Of a DNA stretch of 64,000 bases, positions 63,915 to 64,000 are shown piece after piece. The stretch is taken from the NCBI GenBank assembly GCA_016933055.1, contig JAFGBS010000009.1:62001-126000 (forward strand). The letters are read 5' to 3'. A model generated the notes under the pieces. That model searched no databases. It was given only the letters and a program-made list of their open reading frames with translations, and was not told the DNA's origin. A program made the translations under genes and the position numbers. Source of the DNA: Promethearchaeota archaeon (GTDB lineage Archaea; Asgardarchaeota; Lokiarchaeia; Sigyniarchaeales; Promethearchaeaceae). The stretch's first letter is position 1; the number at the start of each line of letters is the position of its first letter.

Positions 63915-64000
63915 AAATTGCGAAAAATTACTTGATTAATCACTCGGGAACATTTTTCTGGATGAAGTTGGATCCCAAATATTGGTAATGGTTTATCCTC
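63881..64000 (-). CDS. Class I glutamine amidotransferase domain, C-terminal fragment (runs off the window)
   Basis: A minus-strand frame enters at 64000 and ends with TAA at 63881, giving 39 codons. It reads PLPIFGIQLHPEKCSRVIN then IFRNFYAIC, which matches the end of class I glutamine amidotransferases: the catalytic His-x-Glu in GxQxHPE followed by a final IFxNF helix. Gamma-glutamyl hydrolase, PuuD-like or anthranilate/GMP-synthase-type domains all share this ending, so the specific enzyme cannot be named. The gene begins outside the window. Confidence 0.6.
   Translation of the reverse strand, partial: EDKPLPIFGIQLHPEKCSRVINQVIFRNFYAICNNSSKE

Noticed and set aside
1..64000. CRISPR arrays, insertion sequences, integrase or phage genes.
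   Set aside because: No regularly spaced direct repeats, no transposase or integrase motifs and no terminal inverted repeats with target duplications were seen.

Overview
The window looks like a piece of an AT-rich archaeal chromosome, most likely from an Asgard archaeon (a Loki-like lineage would fit). The archaeal evidence is a B-family DNA polymerase, an archaeal-type one-subunit glycyl-tRNA synthetase, a tRNA intron with a bulge-helix-bulge splice motif, TATA boxes about 25 bp upstream of very short leaders, and many GTG/TTG starts. The Asgard assignment is inference. It rests on a seven-helix membrane protein with a cytosolic longin-like domain, a roadblock/LC7 protein, an archaeal/eukaryotic-type SelB and several secreted proteins ending in an IPG[FY]-helix-basic tail. 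I found no transposon, integrase, phage gene or CRISPR array.

Layout. 0-7 kb: two winged-helix regulators, a GH116 glucosidase, a corrinoid-activation-like protein and a secreted C25 (gingipain-like) peptidase. 7-14.5 kb: surface proteins, including a 1108-residue heparinase II/III-like protein with a multi-helix tail, and a DUF58 protein paired with a large membrane protein. 14.5-20.4 kb: GlyRS, nitroreductase, GNAT, MBL hydrolase and small membrane proteins. 20.5-23.4 kb: a lipoate cluster of two radical SAM proteins around a lipoate ligase. 23.4-27.3 kb: a three-gene operon of an exonuclease-dead family B polymerase, a tiny helical protein and a RadA-like protein whose ATPase motifs have decayed. 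27.4-29.5 kb: a secreted pair behind two identical operators, then a roadblock protein. 29.4-37.5 kb: SelB, Nudix, a frameshifted zinc protein, a zinc-ribbon coiled coil, a flippase fused to a sensor-like ectodomain, and a U32 protein. 37.5-45.5 kb: coiled coil, CPBP protease, MT-A70 methyltransferase, the 7TM-longin protein, a phosphoribosyltransferase and hydrolases. 45.6-52.6 kb: sugar symporter, HDAC-like deacetylase, and two related ion permeases flanking a PD-(D/E)XK nuclease. 52.7-60.2 kb: beta-propeller surface protein, thioesterase, tocopherol-cyclase-like protein, ferredoxin-nitroreductase, sulfatase and URO-D-type methyltransferase. 60.4-64 kb: an intron-containing tRNA-Ile(UAU), a coiled-coil pair, a GH26 enzyme, a polytopic membrane protein and the end of a glutamine amidotransferase.

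How the genes work together. Real functional units are the lipoate cluster, the polymerase/RadA-like operon (my best candidate for an under-described system, resembling a translesion mutasome) and the DUF4430 operon with paired operators. A dispersed set of glycan enzymes (GH116, heparinase-like, GH26, sulfatase, GPH symporter) together with a surface peptidase suggests heterotrophy on glycans and peptides. Packing is tight. Many convergent neighbours overlap at their 3' ends, three pairs on one shared TTAA.
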